A DNA stretch of 25,171 nucleotides from CAZPCZ01 sp964585225 (GCA_964585225.1 CAZPCZ010000012.1:1-25171), one strand, 5' to 3'; numbered from the stretch's first letter, positions 1 through 7,025 are shown. Notes: generated from the sequence alone by a model not told the origin. Translations and numbers: made by a program.

Positions 1-111
1 CTCGCGGCACTCACGGTCTGGCTCCTCGCCCTCACGCCGTTCGTCATTCGTCTCGAGGAGCGTGAGCTCACCGCGCGCACCGCATTCGTCCATGACCCCA
101 CAATCGTATGA
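1..111 (+). CDS. C-terminal end of a membrane protein (partial)
   Basis: Frame 1 is open from the window edge to a TGA at 109-111 and gives 36 residues. The first part is hydrophobic (LAALTVWLLALTPFVI), like the last membrane helix of a transporter or permease. A short charged cytoplasmic-type tail (RLEERELTAR) follows. The stop overlaps the ATG of the next gene in an ATGA arrangement, as seen between several other gene pairs here, so the two are probably co-translated. The start lies outside the window, so the family cannot be named. Confidence 0.6.
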   Translation, partial: LAALTVWLLALTPFVIRLEERELTARTAFVHDPTIV

Positions 112-605
112 AGCACATCCCCGCTCGCGTGTACGTCATTGGTATCATCGTCCTCCTCGGCGGTGGCATCTATGCGCTCGGCCAGTACTCGGTGTCGAAG
201 GGGTACGGCGCAAAGGCGGCACCGGACCTCACACTCCCGCGCGTCGGTGACCACTGGCACGCGGACTACTCCGTGTTCATCTGCGGGGAGGAGCAACCGG
301 ACATTCCGGCGCTCCACGGTGACGTACACACGCACGGCGACGGCCGCATCCACGCCCACCCGAAATCGTCGGCAACCGCGTACCAGAACGCGAACCTCGG
401 GCTCTTCTTCCGCACGCACGGCGGGAAATTCACGAAGGACGAGCTCCGGTATCCGGGACAGGATCGAACATGGAAGGTGGGCGATCGGTGTGAGGAGAAG
501 AACACGCCCGCTGCATTGAAGCTCATCGTGGACGGAAAGGAGCGGACGGACTTCGATCGGTACGTTCCGCAGGATGGCGCTCGCGTTGAAATTCGGTACG
601 AGTAA
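108..605 (+). CDS. His-rich exported or membrane-anchored protein, unknown function
   Basis: This 165-residue protein has one N-terminal hydrophobic helix (about residues 8-28) that acts as anchor or signal. The remainder is a soluble domain outside the membrane. It is rich in histidine: an HWHADY motif (H49, H51), then H70, H74, H76, H82 and H84 around HTHGDGRIHAHP. C59 and C128 could form a disulfide. I recall similar domains of unknown function in Actinobacteria and other phyla, ending in a PQDG-type motif as here. The His clusters and its place at the head of a heavy-metal island suggest extracytoplasmic metal binding, but that is inference. The ATG overlaps the upstream stop. Confidence 0.8.
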   Translation: MKHIPARVYVIGIIVLLGGGIYALGQYSVSKGYGAKAAPDLTLPRVGDHWHADYSVFICGEEQPDIPALHGDVHTHGDGRIHAHPKSSATAYQNANLGLFFRTHGGKFTKDELRYPGQDRTWKVGDRCEEKNTPAALKLIVDGKERTDFDRYVPQDGARVEIRYE

Positions 606-640
606 CGCTGGATCGAGGCGCCATTGTCCACAGGGAGCGG

Positions 641-669
641 TTGCCGACCCCGAGTTTCCCGCGTACCAT
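641..669 (+). promoter_or_regulatory. Putative sigma70-type promoter of the ArsR-like gene
   Basis: TTGCCG at 641-646 and TACCAT at 664-669 are separated by exactly 17 bases. Transcription would start near 676, inside the palindrome at 673-692. TACCAT also appears as the -10 of the homoserine dehydrogenase promoter and just before the TrmB-like gene. Confidence 0.55.
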
Positions 670-672
670 AAT

Positions 673-692
673 GTATGAAGGAAATTTCATAC
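673..692 (+). promoter_or_regulatory. Palindromic operator GTATGAA-N6-TTCATAC
   Basis: A perfect inverted repeat with 7-base arms (GTATGAA, TTCATAC) and a 6-base AT-rich centre lies directly after the -10 box and before the ArsR-like start. ArsR/SmtB repressors typically bind such AT-rich palindromes over or just after the promoter and repress their own operon until metal binds. The placement fits autoregulation. Binding itself is inferred. Confidence 0.6.
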
Positions 693-696
693 TTTT

Positions 697-1032
697 GTGC
701 CGACCATGCGCCACGCGGAACCGCACGACCGCCCCGCTCAGTTTTTCTTCCAGACGCTCGGGAACTCCGTGCGGTGGGGGATCGTGCAGCTCCTACGGCG
801 GCGCGGACCGCAGCCCGCGCACGCGATCTGCCGAGCGCTTCGCATGGAACAGAGCCGCTGCTCGCACAACCTCCGCCGGCTCGAGCGGTGCGGGTTCCTC
901 ACGGCGCGGCGCAATGGTCGAGAACGCGTATACGCGCTGAACGTGCGTACCGTTGGCCCACTCCTCACGCTCGTGGACCGGCACGTCCATGCGTTCTGCG
1001 CGCGAGTGTGCGTCCGTCGTGCGAAGTCGTGA
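697..1032 (+). CDS. ArsR/SmtB-family winged-helix metal-type repressor
   Basis: The 111-residue protein is close to the usual ArsR length. It has a winged-helix core: QTLGNSVRWGIVQLL (helix 1-2), AHAICRAL, a recognition helix MEQSRCSHNLRRLERCG, and a wing FLTARRNGRERVYAL. Candidate metal ligands are C45, C55, C65 and a C-terminal D94/H96/H98/C101/C105 cluster, which falls where SmtB-type alpha-5 sites lie. I chose GTG at 697; ATG at 706 is an alternative three codons later. It probably controls the metal genes downstream through the operator just before it. The sensed metal cannot be read from the sequence. Confidence 0.85.
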   Translation: MPTMRHAEPHDRPAQFFFQTLGNSVRWGIVQLLRRRGPQPAHAICRALRMEQSRCSHNLRRLERCGFLTARRNGRERVYALNVRTVGPLLTLVDRHVHAFCARVCVRRAKS

Positions 1033-1039
1033 ATGACCT

Positions 1040-1549
1040 ATGGCAACGTCCGAGGTTCGGTACATCCGCGATGCGACGGCGGTGGTGCTCCGTCAACGCT
1101 GGTGCGCGGTGCTCTTCGCGCTCCTCGTCCCCGCAATGCTCCTCCTGCTCTTCTTCCTCCCGGTGTGGCTCGTGCCGGGGAATAGCATTGCGTTCCAGTT
1201 GTCGCTCCTGCGCCCGCGGGACTACGCCCTCACGATCATCCTCGCGCCGGTCATCGCGCTCGTCCTCACGATGCACGCGTACCTCTTCGCGCAGACAAAG
1301 GGCGCGGGGGCGAGGATCAGAGCCGCTTGCGGGGGCGCGGCGGGTGGGTACGCCGGTGTGCTCGGTGCGGTCTTCGCAACCGCCGCGTGCTCGTGGTGTG
1401 TCGCCGCGCTCTTCGGGTTCCTCGGGACCGGCGCGATCCTGTTCATCATCGCGAATCAGATGTGGGCGATACTCCTCGCGCTTGCGCTCATGCTCTGCTC
1501 GCTTCACTTCGCAGCGAAGCGTGTGGTCAGCGCGTGCGCGTGCGCGTGA
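1040..1549 (+). CDS. MerT-like multi-pass membrane protein (putative metal transporter)
   Basis: This 169-residue protein has about four hydrophobic segments, near residues 22-46, 62-85, 94-137 and 140-158. The third carries an intramembrane Cys pair in ATAACSWCVAALFGFLG. It resembles the transmembrane vicinal Cys motif of mercury importer MerT and related proteins. A Cys pair also occurs near its C-terminus (SACACA). The gene sits between an ArsR-type regulator and a thioredoxin-like gene, 7 bases after the former and 3 before the latter, so it is probably in one operon. Soft-metal transport is inferred. An alternative is a small thiol or electron-transfer membrane protein. Confidence 0.55.
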   Translation: MATSEVRYIRDATAVVLRQRWCAVLFALLVPAMLLLLFFLPVWLVPGNSIAFQLSLLRPRDYALTIILAPVIALVLTMHAYLFAQTKGAGARIRAACGGAAGGYAGVLGAVFATAACSWCVAALFGFLGTGAILFIIANQMWAILLALALMLCSLHFAAKRVVSACACA

Positions 1550-1552
1550 CGC

Positions 1553-2110
1553 ATGCGGAAAGCCATCATCGCAATGGTTGTTATCGGCGCAGGGGCATAC
1601 GCGTGGTGGGCGTTCGCGGCGCAACAGCGGAGCGCCCGACCAGCCGTTGATCCCGCGAGCGCACTAGTCGGCACGCGCGTCGGGAACCGTGCGCCGGACT
1701 TCACGATCCGAGCGGTGGGCGGCCAGACGATCCGCCTGAGCGATTTCATCGGGAGGAAGCCGTTGGTCATCACATCCATCGCGACGTGGTGTTCGACGTG
1801 CATCTACGAGGCAGAGCAGTTCGCGCCGGTGTACCGTGAGGTTCGCGATCGCGCGGAGTTCCTCACCGTGAGCATTGACCCGAGCGATGACATCCTCGCC
1901 ATTGAAGCGTTCCGCGTGAACCTCGACACCCCGTGGTTCTACGCGCAGGCGCAGGCGCCCGGCGTCCCCGAGCTCCTCCGTGCGTACGAGCTCAATCGCT
2001 TTGAGATCACGTACGTCATTGATCGCAACGGCATCATCCGGTTCGCGGATCGCACCATCACGTCGAGCGCGACGCTCCGCGCTGCGCTCCGCGCCGTCCT
2101 CGAATCGTAA
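1553..2110 (+). CDS. TlpA/ResA-like thioredoxin-fold protein, membrane-anchored
   Basis: The 185-residue protein has an N-terminal signal or anchor (residues 4-22), then a redoxin domain. This starts with the typical GNRAPDFTIRAVGG and LSDFIGRKPLVIT, followed by an active-site CxxC in ATWCSTC (C80, C83). It should act outside the membrane in thiol-disulfide exchange. One departure from the family is clear: the cis-proline that normally precedes the 'TtflID.dG' strand appears as EITYVIDRNG, with Ile in its place. Together with the Cys-rich neighbours it probably keeps metal-handling cysteines reduced, which is inference. Confidence 0.85.
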   Translation: MRKAIIAMVVIGAGAYAWWAFAAQQRSARPAVDPASALVGTRVGNRAPDFTIRAVGGQTIRLSDFIGRKPLVITSIATWCSTCIYEAEQFAPVYREVRDRAEFLTVSIDPSDDILAIEAFRVNLDTPWFYAQAQAPGVPELLRAYELNRFEITYVIDRNGIIRFADRTITSSATLRAALRAVLES

Positions 2111-2122
2111 CCTATCACGAGT

Positions 2123-2332
2123 ATGCCTCACGTCGACGCCATTCCATCCACGCAGCCGCTGATCGGTACGCTCACGTGTCCACACTGCGGAGCAAAACAG
2201 CAGGCGGAGATCCCGAGCGGGAAGTGTGTCCCATTCTACGTCTGCAGCTCGTGCGGGAAGACCGTGCAGGCGACGAAGGGATGCTGCGTGTTCTGCGACT
2301 ACGGGGATCGAAAGTGCCCGGTGGGGCACTGA
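2123..2332 (+). CDS. GDCCVxC-type small Cys-rich protein
   Basis: The 69-residue protein has nine cysteines: CPHC (C19, C22), C35, CSSC (C41, C44), GCCVFC (C54, C55, C58) and a late KCPVGH. The pattern closely matches the small 'GDCCVxC domain' proteins found next to mercury-resistance genes, some members of which are selenoproteins. Here the motif reads KGCCVFC, so the Asp of GDCC is missing, and all positions are ordinary Cys codons. A zinc-ribbon-like fold with soft-metal binding is likely, but no activity is established. Confidence 0.8.
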   Translation: MPHVDAIPSTQPLIGTLTCPHCGAKQQAEIPSGKCVPFYVCSSCGKTVQATKGCCVFCDYGDRKCPVGH

Positions 2333-2342
2333 GAGACATGAG

Positions 2343-2366
2343 GAGCCATGAGCCATGAGCCGTGAG
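2343..2366 (+). repeat. Heptanucleotide tandem repeat GAGCCAT x3
   Basis: Three consecutive 7-base units (GAGCCAT, GAGCCAT, GAGCCGT) plus a partial fourth GAG fill most of the 54-base gap between the Cys-rich gene and the phosphatase gene. No function is apparent. A length-variable microsatellite is possible. Confidence 0.7.
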
Positions 2367-2386
2367 GTACGGATTGCACACACCGT

Positions 2387-2863
2387 ATGCGACGTCAGTT
2401 GAACGTCCACGAACGCGGGCAGCCGAAGTTCGAGTACTCGCACATTACGACGCGCATCTGGATCGGGACGAACCGGTGCTGCACGACGCATTTCAGCCAT
2501 GCGCTCCGACGCCTCGGGATCACGGCGGACGTCTCGCTCGAGGCCGAGCAGCTCGACGCGGCGTACGGAACAACGTGCTTCCTGTGGCTCCCGGTCCGAG
2601 ATCACCATGCGCCGACTCCGGTGCAGCTCCGCGTCGGTATCCACGCGCTCGCGGCGCTCGTCGCTACTGGCCAGCGCATCTACATCCACTGCAAGAACGG
2701 CCACGGCCGCGCGCCGACCCTCGTCGCCGCGTACCTCATCGCATCGGAAGGGCTCACGGTTGCGCAGGCGGTCGCGCGGATCCGCACCCGGCGCCCGCGC
2801 ATCCACCTCGAACCCATCCAGCTCCGCGCGCTCCGTCGGTTCGCGCAGGAGCGTCAGGGGTGA
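2387..2863 (+). CDS. Dual-specificity protein phosphatase family protein
   Basis: The 158-residue protein carries the Cys-phosphatase P-loop HCKNGHGR (H101, C102, R108) in IYIHCKNGHGRAPTLVAAYL, matching HCxxGxxR. An upstream D72 in VRDHHAP is well placed as the general acid. The length fits a bare DSP catalytic domain with no signal peptide, so it should be cytoplasmic. Substrates cannot be predicted, and no kinase is adjacent. It lies in the metal island, 3 bases before the CPBP gene and translationally close to it. The function link to metals is unknown. Confidence 0.85.
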   Translation: MRRQLNVHERGQPKFEYSHITTRIWIGTNRCCTTHFSHALRRLGITADVSLEAEQLDAAYGTTCFLWLPVRDHHAPTPVQLRVGIHALAALVATGQRIYIHCKNGHGRAPTLVAAYLIASEGLTVAQAVARIRTRRPRIHLEPIQLRALRRFAQERQG

Positions 2864-2866
2864 TGT

Positions 2867-3490
2867 ATGCGGCGCTGGACCGTTGCACTCGCGATCCTCA
2901 GCTGCTTCGTGCTTCCGTTCGCGTTCGTCATCGGTGGGGTCATCCCCGTCGATCAGCGTCGGTGGTGGTATGCCCTCGCGGGACTCCTCGCGCTCGGCGT
3001 CGCTCGCTGGACTGGTGCGTCGCTCCGTGACCTCGGGTTCCGTGGGGGCAACGCGCGTGCCGCTGTGCTGCCCTACACGGCGTTCGCGCTCCTCGGTGCG
3101 GTCGTGATTGTGGTCGTTGCGGTATCGATCGGGCGCGTCCCGCGGACGTCCTGGTGGCTGGTCCCGCATTTCCGGTACGGGATACTCATCCCGGTGAGCG
3201 CGGCGCAGGAGTTCTTCTACCGCGGGCTCCTCACGGTGCTCCTCCAGCGCCTCACCGCATCACCATCGGCGATCATCGTGGCGAACGCGTCGTTGTTCGC
3301 GTTCTTGCACACGATCTTCCCGGAGCCCGCGGTCGTCCTCCCGCTCTCGTTCCTCGGCGGCTTCGTGTTCACCGCGCTTTGGCTCCGCCTTCCAAACCTC
3401 TGGCTCGCGTCCGCAGCGCATGCAGTTTTGAATTTCGTATTCGTCCTTTTTTGCTTCGGGAGTTTTGAAACAAGTTGTACACGCGTATGA
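2867..3490 (+). CDS. CPBP-family intramembrane metalloprotease
   Basis: The 207-residue, multi-pass protein has the three CPBP/CAAX-protease motifs. They are AQEFFYRG (Q114, E115, R119), FAFLHTI with H148, and ASAAHAVLNF with H185 and N189. The first motif is usually EExxxR; here the first Glu is Gln, a variant also seen in some family members. The roles of bacterial members are mostly unknown, ranging from peptide processing to immunity. The last 60 bases are clearly less GC-rich than the surroundings. The stop overlaps the HMA gene start (ATGA), which ties it to the copper module. Confidence 0.85.
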   Translation: MRRWTVALAILSCFVLPFAFVIGGVIPVDQRRWWYALAGLLALGVARWTGASLRDLGFRGGNARAAVLPYTAFALLGAVVIVVVAVSIGRVPRTSWWLVPHFRYGILIPVSAAQEFFYRGLLTVLLQRLTASPSAIIVANASLFAFLHTIFPEPAVVLPLSFLGGFVFTALWLRLPNLWLASAAHAVLNFVFVLFCFGSFETSCTRV

Positions 3491-3690
3491 CCACCTACCA
3501 AGTCACCGGGATTCATTGCGCATCGTGCGTCGTGAAGATTGAGAAGGCGCTCCGGGGAGTGCCGGGCGTGACGCGCGCGGACGTGAACTTCGCGACGGAG
3601 ACCGCGAGCGTGGATGGCGAGGTGCCATTGGAGACGCTTGTCGCAGCGGTTGCAAAAGTTGGGGGGTACAAGTTGGAGCCGATTGGGTGA
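3487..3690 (+). CDS. copZ: Free-standing HMA-domain copper chaperone (CopZ-like)
   Basis: The 67-residue protein is a single heavy-metal-associated domain with the metal loop GIHCASC (C11, C14), where GMTCxxC is usual. It should bind Cu(I) in the cytoplasm and deliver it to the ATPase encoded 6 bases downstream. That ATPase has no N-terminal HMA domain, so this chaperone probably supplies the missing module. I chose the ATG at 3487 because it overlaps the upstream stop. A TTG at 3475 would add only four residues. Confidence 0.88.
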   Translation: MTTYQVTGIHCASCVVKIEKALRGVPGVTRADVNFATETASVDGEVPLETLVAAVAKVGGYKLEPIG

Positions 3691-3696
3691 AACAAT

Positions 3697-5754
3697 ATGC
3701 CCGCCCACGACCATGCGGGGATGATGAGGGAGCAGCGTAAGGCGGCGGAGCTTCGGCAACTGAGCCGGAAGCTCTGGGTTGGTATTGCGCTTTCGATCGT
3801 GATCATGCTCGGCGCGTTTCCGCAGTTTCTGCGCGTGGTAGGACTTGATGCGGTGGCGGAAGTGCTGAGCCAGCCGCTCGTCCTGTTTTTCCTCACGATT
3901 CCAGTGCAGTTCTGGGTGGGTAGTCAGTTCTACTCGGGGCTCTGGCTCCTCGTTCGGTACCGGAGTGCGGACATGAACACGCTCGTCGCGGTGGGGACGC
4001 TCGCGGCGTTTGCGTATTCAACGGTCGCGACGTTCGCGCCGCGCGTGTTCGAGCGCGGCGGGCTCATGCCCGACCTCTACTACGACACCGCGGCGGTCAT
4101 CATCACGCTCATCCTCCTCGGGCGATACCTCGAGGCGCGAGCGCGAGCGGGGACGGGCGAAGCAATCCGGAAACTCATGGGGCTGCAGGTCCGCACCGCC
4201 CGCGTGCGCCGTCCAGAAAAAGGGTCCGGGACCCTTTTTCTGGAAACGGATGTTCCCATCGAGGATGTGCGCATTGGTGACGAAATTATCGTGCGCACCG
4301 GCGAGAAGATTCCGACGGATGGTGCAATCATCAAGGGGCAGGGGAGCGTGGACGAGTCTATGGTAACCGGCGAGTCCATGCCCGTGGAGAAAGCAACGGG
4401 TGCGAGCGTTGTTGGCGCGACCATCAACCGATCGGGCTCATTTGTCATGCGCGCGACGAAAGTTGGGAAGGACACCGTGCTCCAGCAGATCATCCGGCTC
4501 GTTCAAGAAGCGCAGGGGTCGAAGGCGCCGATCCAGCGGCTCGCAGATCGTGTGTCCGGTGTTTTTGTTCCGATTGTGTTTGGCATTGCCGTACTGACGT
4601 TCGTTGCATGGTACGTCTGGGGGCCGGAGCCGTCACTGACGTTCGCCATGCTCAACACCGTTGCGGTGCTCATCATCGCATGCCCGTGCGCCATGGGCCT
4701 CGCGACGCCGACCGCGATCATGGTCGGCGTCGGTCGCGGCGCAGAGCGGGGCATCCTCATCCGCGACGCCGAGGCGCTCGAGCTCCTCCACAAGGTGCGC
4801 ACGATCGTCCTCGACAAAACCGGCACGCTCACGCAGGGGAAGCCCGCGGTGACTGATATCCAAACGGCTCTCCCCATCCCCGCGACGGGGGGAGAGGTGG
4901 AGTGGCTTTCGCTCGTCTCCGCGCTCGCCTCACGCTCGACGCACCCGCTTTCGCAGGCGATCGTTCAGCATGTCCAAAGCTCGACTTTGGACACTTCACA
5001 GTTTGAGGAGATAGCCGGCCACGGACTCAAGGGGCGCGTGAGCGGTAAGGTGGTCCTGCTCGGTAACGCCGCGCTCATGGCGCGCGAGCGCATGGATGTC
5101 ACACCGCTCTCCACGCAGGCGCAGGGACTTGCGGTGCAGGGAAAGACCCCGCTCTACGTCGGCCTCGACGGGAAGGTGGTCGGCATCATTGCGGTCGCGG
5201 ATACGCTGAAACCGACGACGCAGGAAGCGATTCATGAGTTGCACCGCGCTGGCCTTGAGGTCGCGATGGTCACCGGCGATCACCGCGTGACCGCGGAGGC
5301 GATCGCGAAGCAGATTAGCCTTGATCGCGTGCTCGCGGAGGTGAAGCCAGAGGAGAAAGCGGCGAGAATCGCGGAGCTGAAGGTTGGGGGAAAGCGCGTC
5401 TGTATGGTGGGCGATGGGATCAACGACGCGCCAGCGCTCGCGGCAGCGGATGTCGGGATCGCCATGGGCACCGGCACCGACGTCGCGATGGAATCCGCGG
5501 GAGTGACGCTCATGCGTGGCGATCTCCGTGCAATTCTAGAAGCGATCCGTCTCTCGCGCATCACGCTCCGCGTCATCATCCAGAACCTCTTCTGGGCATT
5601 CGGCTACAACGTCGTCCTCATTCCGGTCGCTGCCGGCATCCTCTACCCATTCACCGGCACGCTCCTGAACCCCATGCTCGCCGCCGCTGCCATGGCGTTC
5701 TCATCAGTTTCGGTGGTATTGAACTCGTTGCGGTTGAAGCGTGTGCGGATTTGA
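3697..5754 (+). CDS. copA: Cu(+)-exporting P1B-type ATPase without HMA domain
   Basis: The 685-residue pump has all core motifs: TGES (224-227), CPC (329-331), DKTGT (373-377, phosphorylated D373), the HP dipeptide (416-417) and GDGINDAP (572-579). The Cu(I)-type signatures of the last two helices are present: FWAFGYN near 638 and MAFSS at 666-670. The N-terminus is a short His/Met stretch instead of HMA domains. It exports Cu(I) (or Ag) through the inner membrane. Two palindromes lie in frame in the gene. One adds P173-E183 to the actuator domain and the other encodes V426-D432 in the nucleotide-binding domain. Both sit in surface-loop positions, so activity is probably kept. Confidence 0.97.
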   Translation: MPAHDHAGMMREQRKAAELRQLSRKLWVGIALSIVIMLGAFPQFLRVVGLDAVAEVLSQPLVLFFLTIPVQFWVGSQFYSGLWLLVRYRSADMNTLVAVGTLAAFAYSTVATFAPRVFERGGLMPDLYYDTAAVIITLILLGRYLEARARAGTGEAIRKLMGLQVRTARVRRPEKGSGTLFLETDVPIEDVRIGDEIIVRTGEKIPTDGAIIKGQGSVDESMVTGESMPVEKATGASVVGATINRSGSFVMRATKVGKDTVLQQIIRLVQEAQGSKAPIQRLADRVSGVFVPIVFGIAVLTFVAWYVWGPEPSLTFAMLNTVAVLIIACPCAMGLATPTAIMVGVGRGAERGILIRDAEALELLHKVRTIVLDKTGTLTQGKPAVTDIQTALPIPATGGEVEWLSLVSALASRSTHPLSQAIVQHVQSSTLDTSQFEEIAGHGLKGRVSGKVVLLGNAALMARERMDVTPLSTQAQGLAVQGKTPLYVGLDGKVVGIIAVADTLKPTTQEAIHELHRAGLEVAMVTGDHRVTAEAIAKQISLDRVLAEVKPEEKAARIAELKVGGKRVCMVGDGINDAPALAAADVGIAMGTGTDVAMESAGVTLMRGDLRAILEAIRLSRITLRVIIQNLFWAFGYNVVLIPVAAGILYPFTGTLLNPMLAAAAMAFSSVSVVLNSLRLKRVRI
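4212..4244 (+). repeat. 33-bp perfect palindrome inside copA
   Basis: Two 16-base arms (first arm TCCAGAAAAAGGGTCC) flank a single central G, a perfect inverted repeat. It covers eleven codons (P173-E183) in the actuator domain, where related pumps are usually shorter: a plain RVxRDGKE-like link precedes VPIEDVxxGD. The element looks inserted with the frame kept. The RNA could form a very stable hairpin. Confidence 0.9.
4971..4993 (+). repeat. 23-bp palindrome inside copA, type TGTCCRAA
   Basis: Outer arms TGTCCAAAG and CTTTGGACA (9 bases each) flank CTCGA. The copy is in frame and encodes V426-D432 in the nucleotide-binding domain after the HP motif. Its 23-base length and outer arms match the palindrome at 21974-21996. 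Confidence 0.8.
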
Positions 5755-5760
5755 TATACT
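5734..5760 (+). promoter_or_regulatory. Extended -10 promoter in the 3' end of copA
   Basis: TTGAAG at 5734-5739 and an extended -10 TGATATACT at 5752-5760 (TATACT 5755-5760) overlap the copA stop. The spacer is only 15 bases, but the extended -10 can compensate. Transcription would start near 5767, three bases before the ATG at 5770, so the next gene would be read from a nearly leaderless mRNA. Confidence 0.6.
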
Positions 5761-5769
5761 ACATTCGAT

Positions 5770-6531
5770 ATGCCCAACGACTCTAAAGACTGTACGCTCT
5801 GCGCGTCGGTGCCCGGGTACGGCACCTTCCTCGCGTGCTGCTGGCGTGATGCGGATCACTTTCCGGCAGAGCGCCGTGCGGGGTGGTTCACGCTCGGCGC
5901 AGCGGCAATCGTCGGTGTCCTCGCGTACCTCGCGTACTGGGGGTTCCTCGTGGACCTCCCGGGATTCGCGAAGCGCATCGGTCCGCACCTGCCGTACCTC
6001 ATCGCGGCGGTGGCTGCGATTGCCGGCGCGACGTGGCACCTCAAAGTCGTGCGCCGCGACCTCGGCGAGATGGTTGCGATGATGGTTGGGATGACGTTCG
6101 GGATGATCGCCGGATTTCTCGGCGGTTACCTCGTCGGTGCAACAAACGGGATGTTCACCGGCTCCGTGTTCGGTGTGCTCGTTGGCTGCGCGCTCGGGTG
6201 GTACGTGGGCGACTGCTGCGCGATGATGTCGCGGATGGAGGGCTTGATGGCCGGACTCATGTCCGGCGTCATGGGCGCGATGACCGCGGTGATGCTCCTC
6301 AACGATCGTCTCACGTGGTTCACGCCGTTCCTCCTCCTCGTGTCACTCATTATCCTGTCTGGTCTCTCGTATCTCGTACACAAGGAGTACCGCGAGAAGC
6401 AGGGGGTGGAGGTTGCGTTCAACAGCCGTTTGGGGTTCCTGCCGTTCACGGTCGCGTGTTTCCTCGTCACCGCACTCACGGTCGGGGTGATGGTGTTCGG
6501 GCCGAAGTCCGTGCTCTTCCTCGGCTTCTGA
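5770..6531 (+). CDS. Met/Cys-rich multi-pass membrane protein of the copper module, unknown function
   Basis: The 253-residue protein begins with a cytoplasmic-looking Cys cluster (C8, C11, C23, C24), then about six to seven membrane segments. The middle helices are unusually rich in Met and Gly: residues 101-112 carry five Mets (MVAMMVGMTFGM), and residues 149-170 contain DCCAMMSRMEG and GLMSGVMGAM. Met and Cys are Cu(I) ligands. The gene lies between copA and a cupredoxin, 1 base before the latter. A role in copper passage or copper loading of the cupredoxin is inferred. I do not recognise a characterised family. Confidence 0.75.
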   Translation: MPNDSKDCTLCASVPGYGTFLACCWRDADHFPAERRAGWFTLGAAAIVGVLAYLAYWGFLVDLPGFAKRIGPHLPYLIAAVAAIAGATWHLKVVRRDLGEMVAMMVGMTFGMIAGFLGGYLVGATNGMFTGSVFGVLVGCALGWYVGDCCAMMSRMEGLMAGLMSGVMGAMTAVMLLNDRLTWFTPFLLLVSLIILSGLSYLVHKEYREKQGVEVAFNSRLGFLPFTVACFLVTALTVGVMVFGPKSVLFLGF

Positions 6532-6532
6532 T

Positions 6533-6952
6533 ATGCAGCGACCCATCACGATACTTGGAGGTGGGCTCATGGCGCTCCTCCTCATCGCGTCGCTCATCCG
6601 CGCAGGGCAGAAACTTGCCGCTGGTGGGTTCACCCCGGCGATCGCGCCGAGCGCGGCCGCAGCGAGCGCGACGGTCGGTGGCGACAACATCCAGCGCGTC
6701 GCGCTCTCATTCGGGAACTTCAACTATTCGCCGGATACCATCCGTGTGAAGCAGGGCATCCCGGTTGAGATCACCGGCGACACCGACAAGCTGCGCGGAT
6801 GTTTCGCCTCGTTCGTCATCCCTGAGCTCAACGTGTGGGGTCAATTCACGCCGAGGAGCAACAAGGTCGCCTTCACGCCGCAGCGCGCGGGCACATTCAA
6901 GTTCTCCTGCGCAATGGGGATGGGTGCCGGCCGACTCATCGTGGAAGGATGA
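6533..6952 (+). CDS. Membrane-anchored cupredoxin
   Basis: The 139-residue protein has an N-terminal anchor helix (8-24), an Ala-rich linker and a cupredoxin domain from about residue 55. Probable copper ligands are C90 (LRGCFASFVIPELNV), C126, M128 and M130 (FSCAMGMGAG). Blue-copper proteins usually use His at the first position; here Cys takes that place, as in cupredoxins of copper-resistance clusters. It should bind copper outside the membrane, either carrying electrons or accepting copper delivered by the pump. It follows the unknown membrane protein by one base. Confidence 0.88.
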   Translation: MQRPITILGGGLMALLLIASLIRAGQKLAAGGFTPAIAPSAAAASATVGGDNIQRVALSFGNFNYSPDTIRVKQGIPVEITGDTDKLRGCFASFVIPELNVWGQFTPRSNKVAFTPQRAGTFKFSCAMGMGAGRLIVEG

Positions 6953-6960
6953 GTCGGCTG

Positions 6961-7024
6961 GAATCACCAAGAACCAAGCACCAAAATTCCAAAGAAATTC
7001 TAATGTTCGAAATTCTAAAAGTAG
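6961..7024. other. AT-rich low-complexity intergenic tract
   Basis: This 64-base stretch between the cupredoxin and MerC-like genes is only about 33% GC (21 of 64), far below its surroundings. It is built from repeated words such as ACCAA, AAATTC and AATTCTAA. No promoter with good spacing is visible. It may be an inserted or degenerate repeat. Confidence 0.6.
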
Positions 7025-7025
7025 T

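Noticed and set aside
2123..2332. Selenocysteine in the GDCCVxC-type protein
   Set aside because: All motif positions are normal Cys codons, and the only in-frame TGA is the terminal stop.
1664..3169. Long minus-strand open frame of 501 residues
   Set aside because: It is a shadow of four well-supported plus-strand genes, Arg/Asp-rich and without recognisable domains, as expected in GC-rich DNA.
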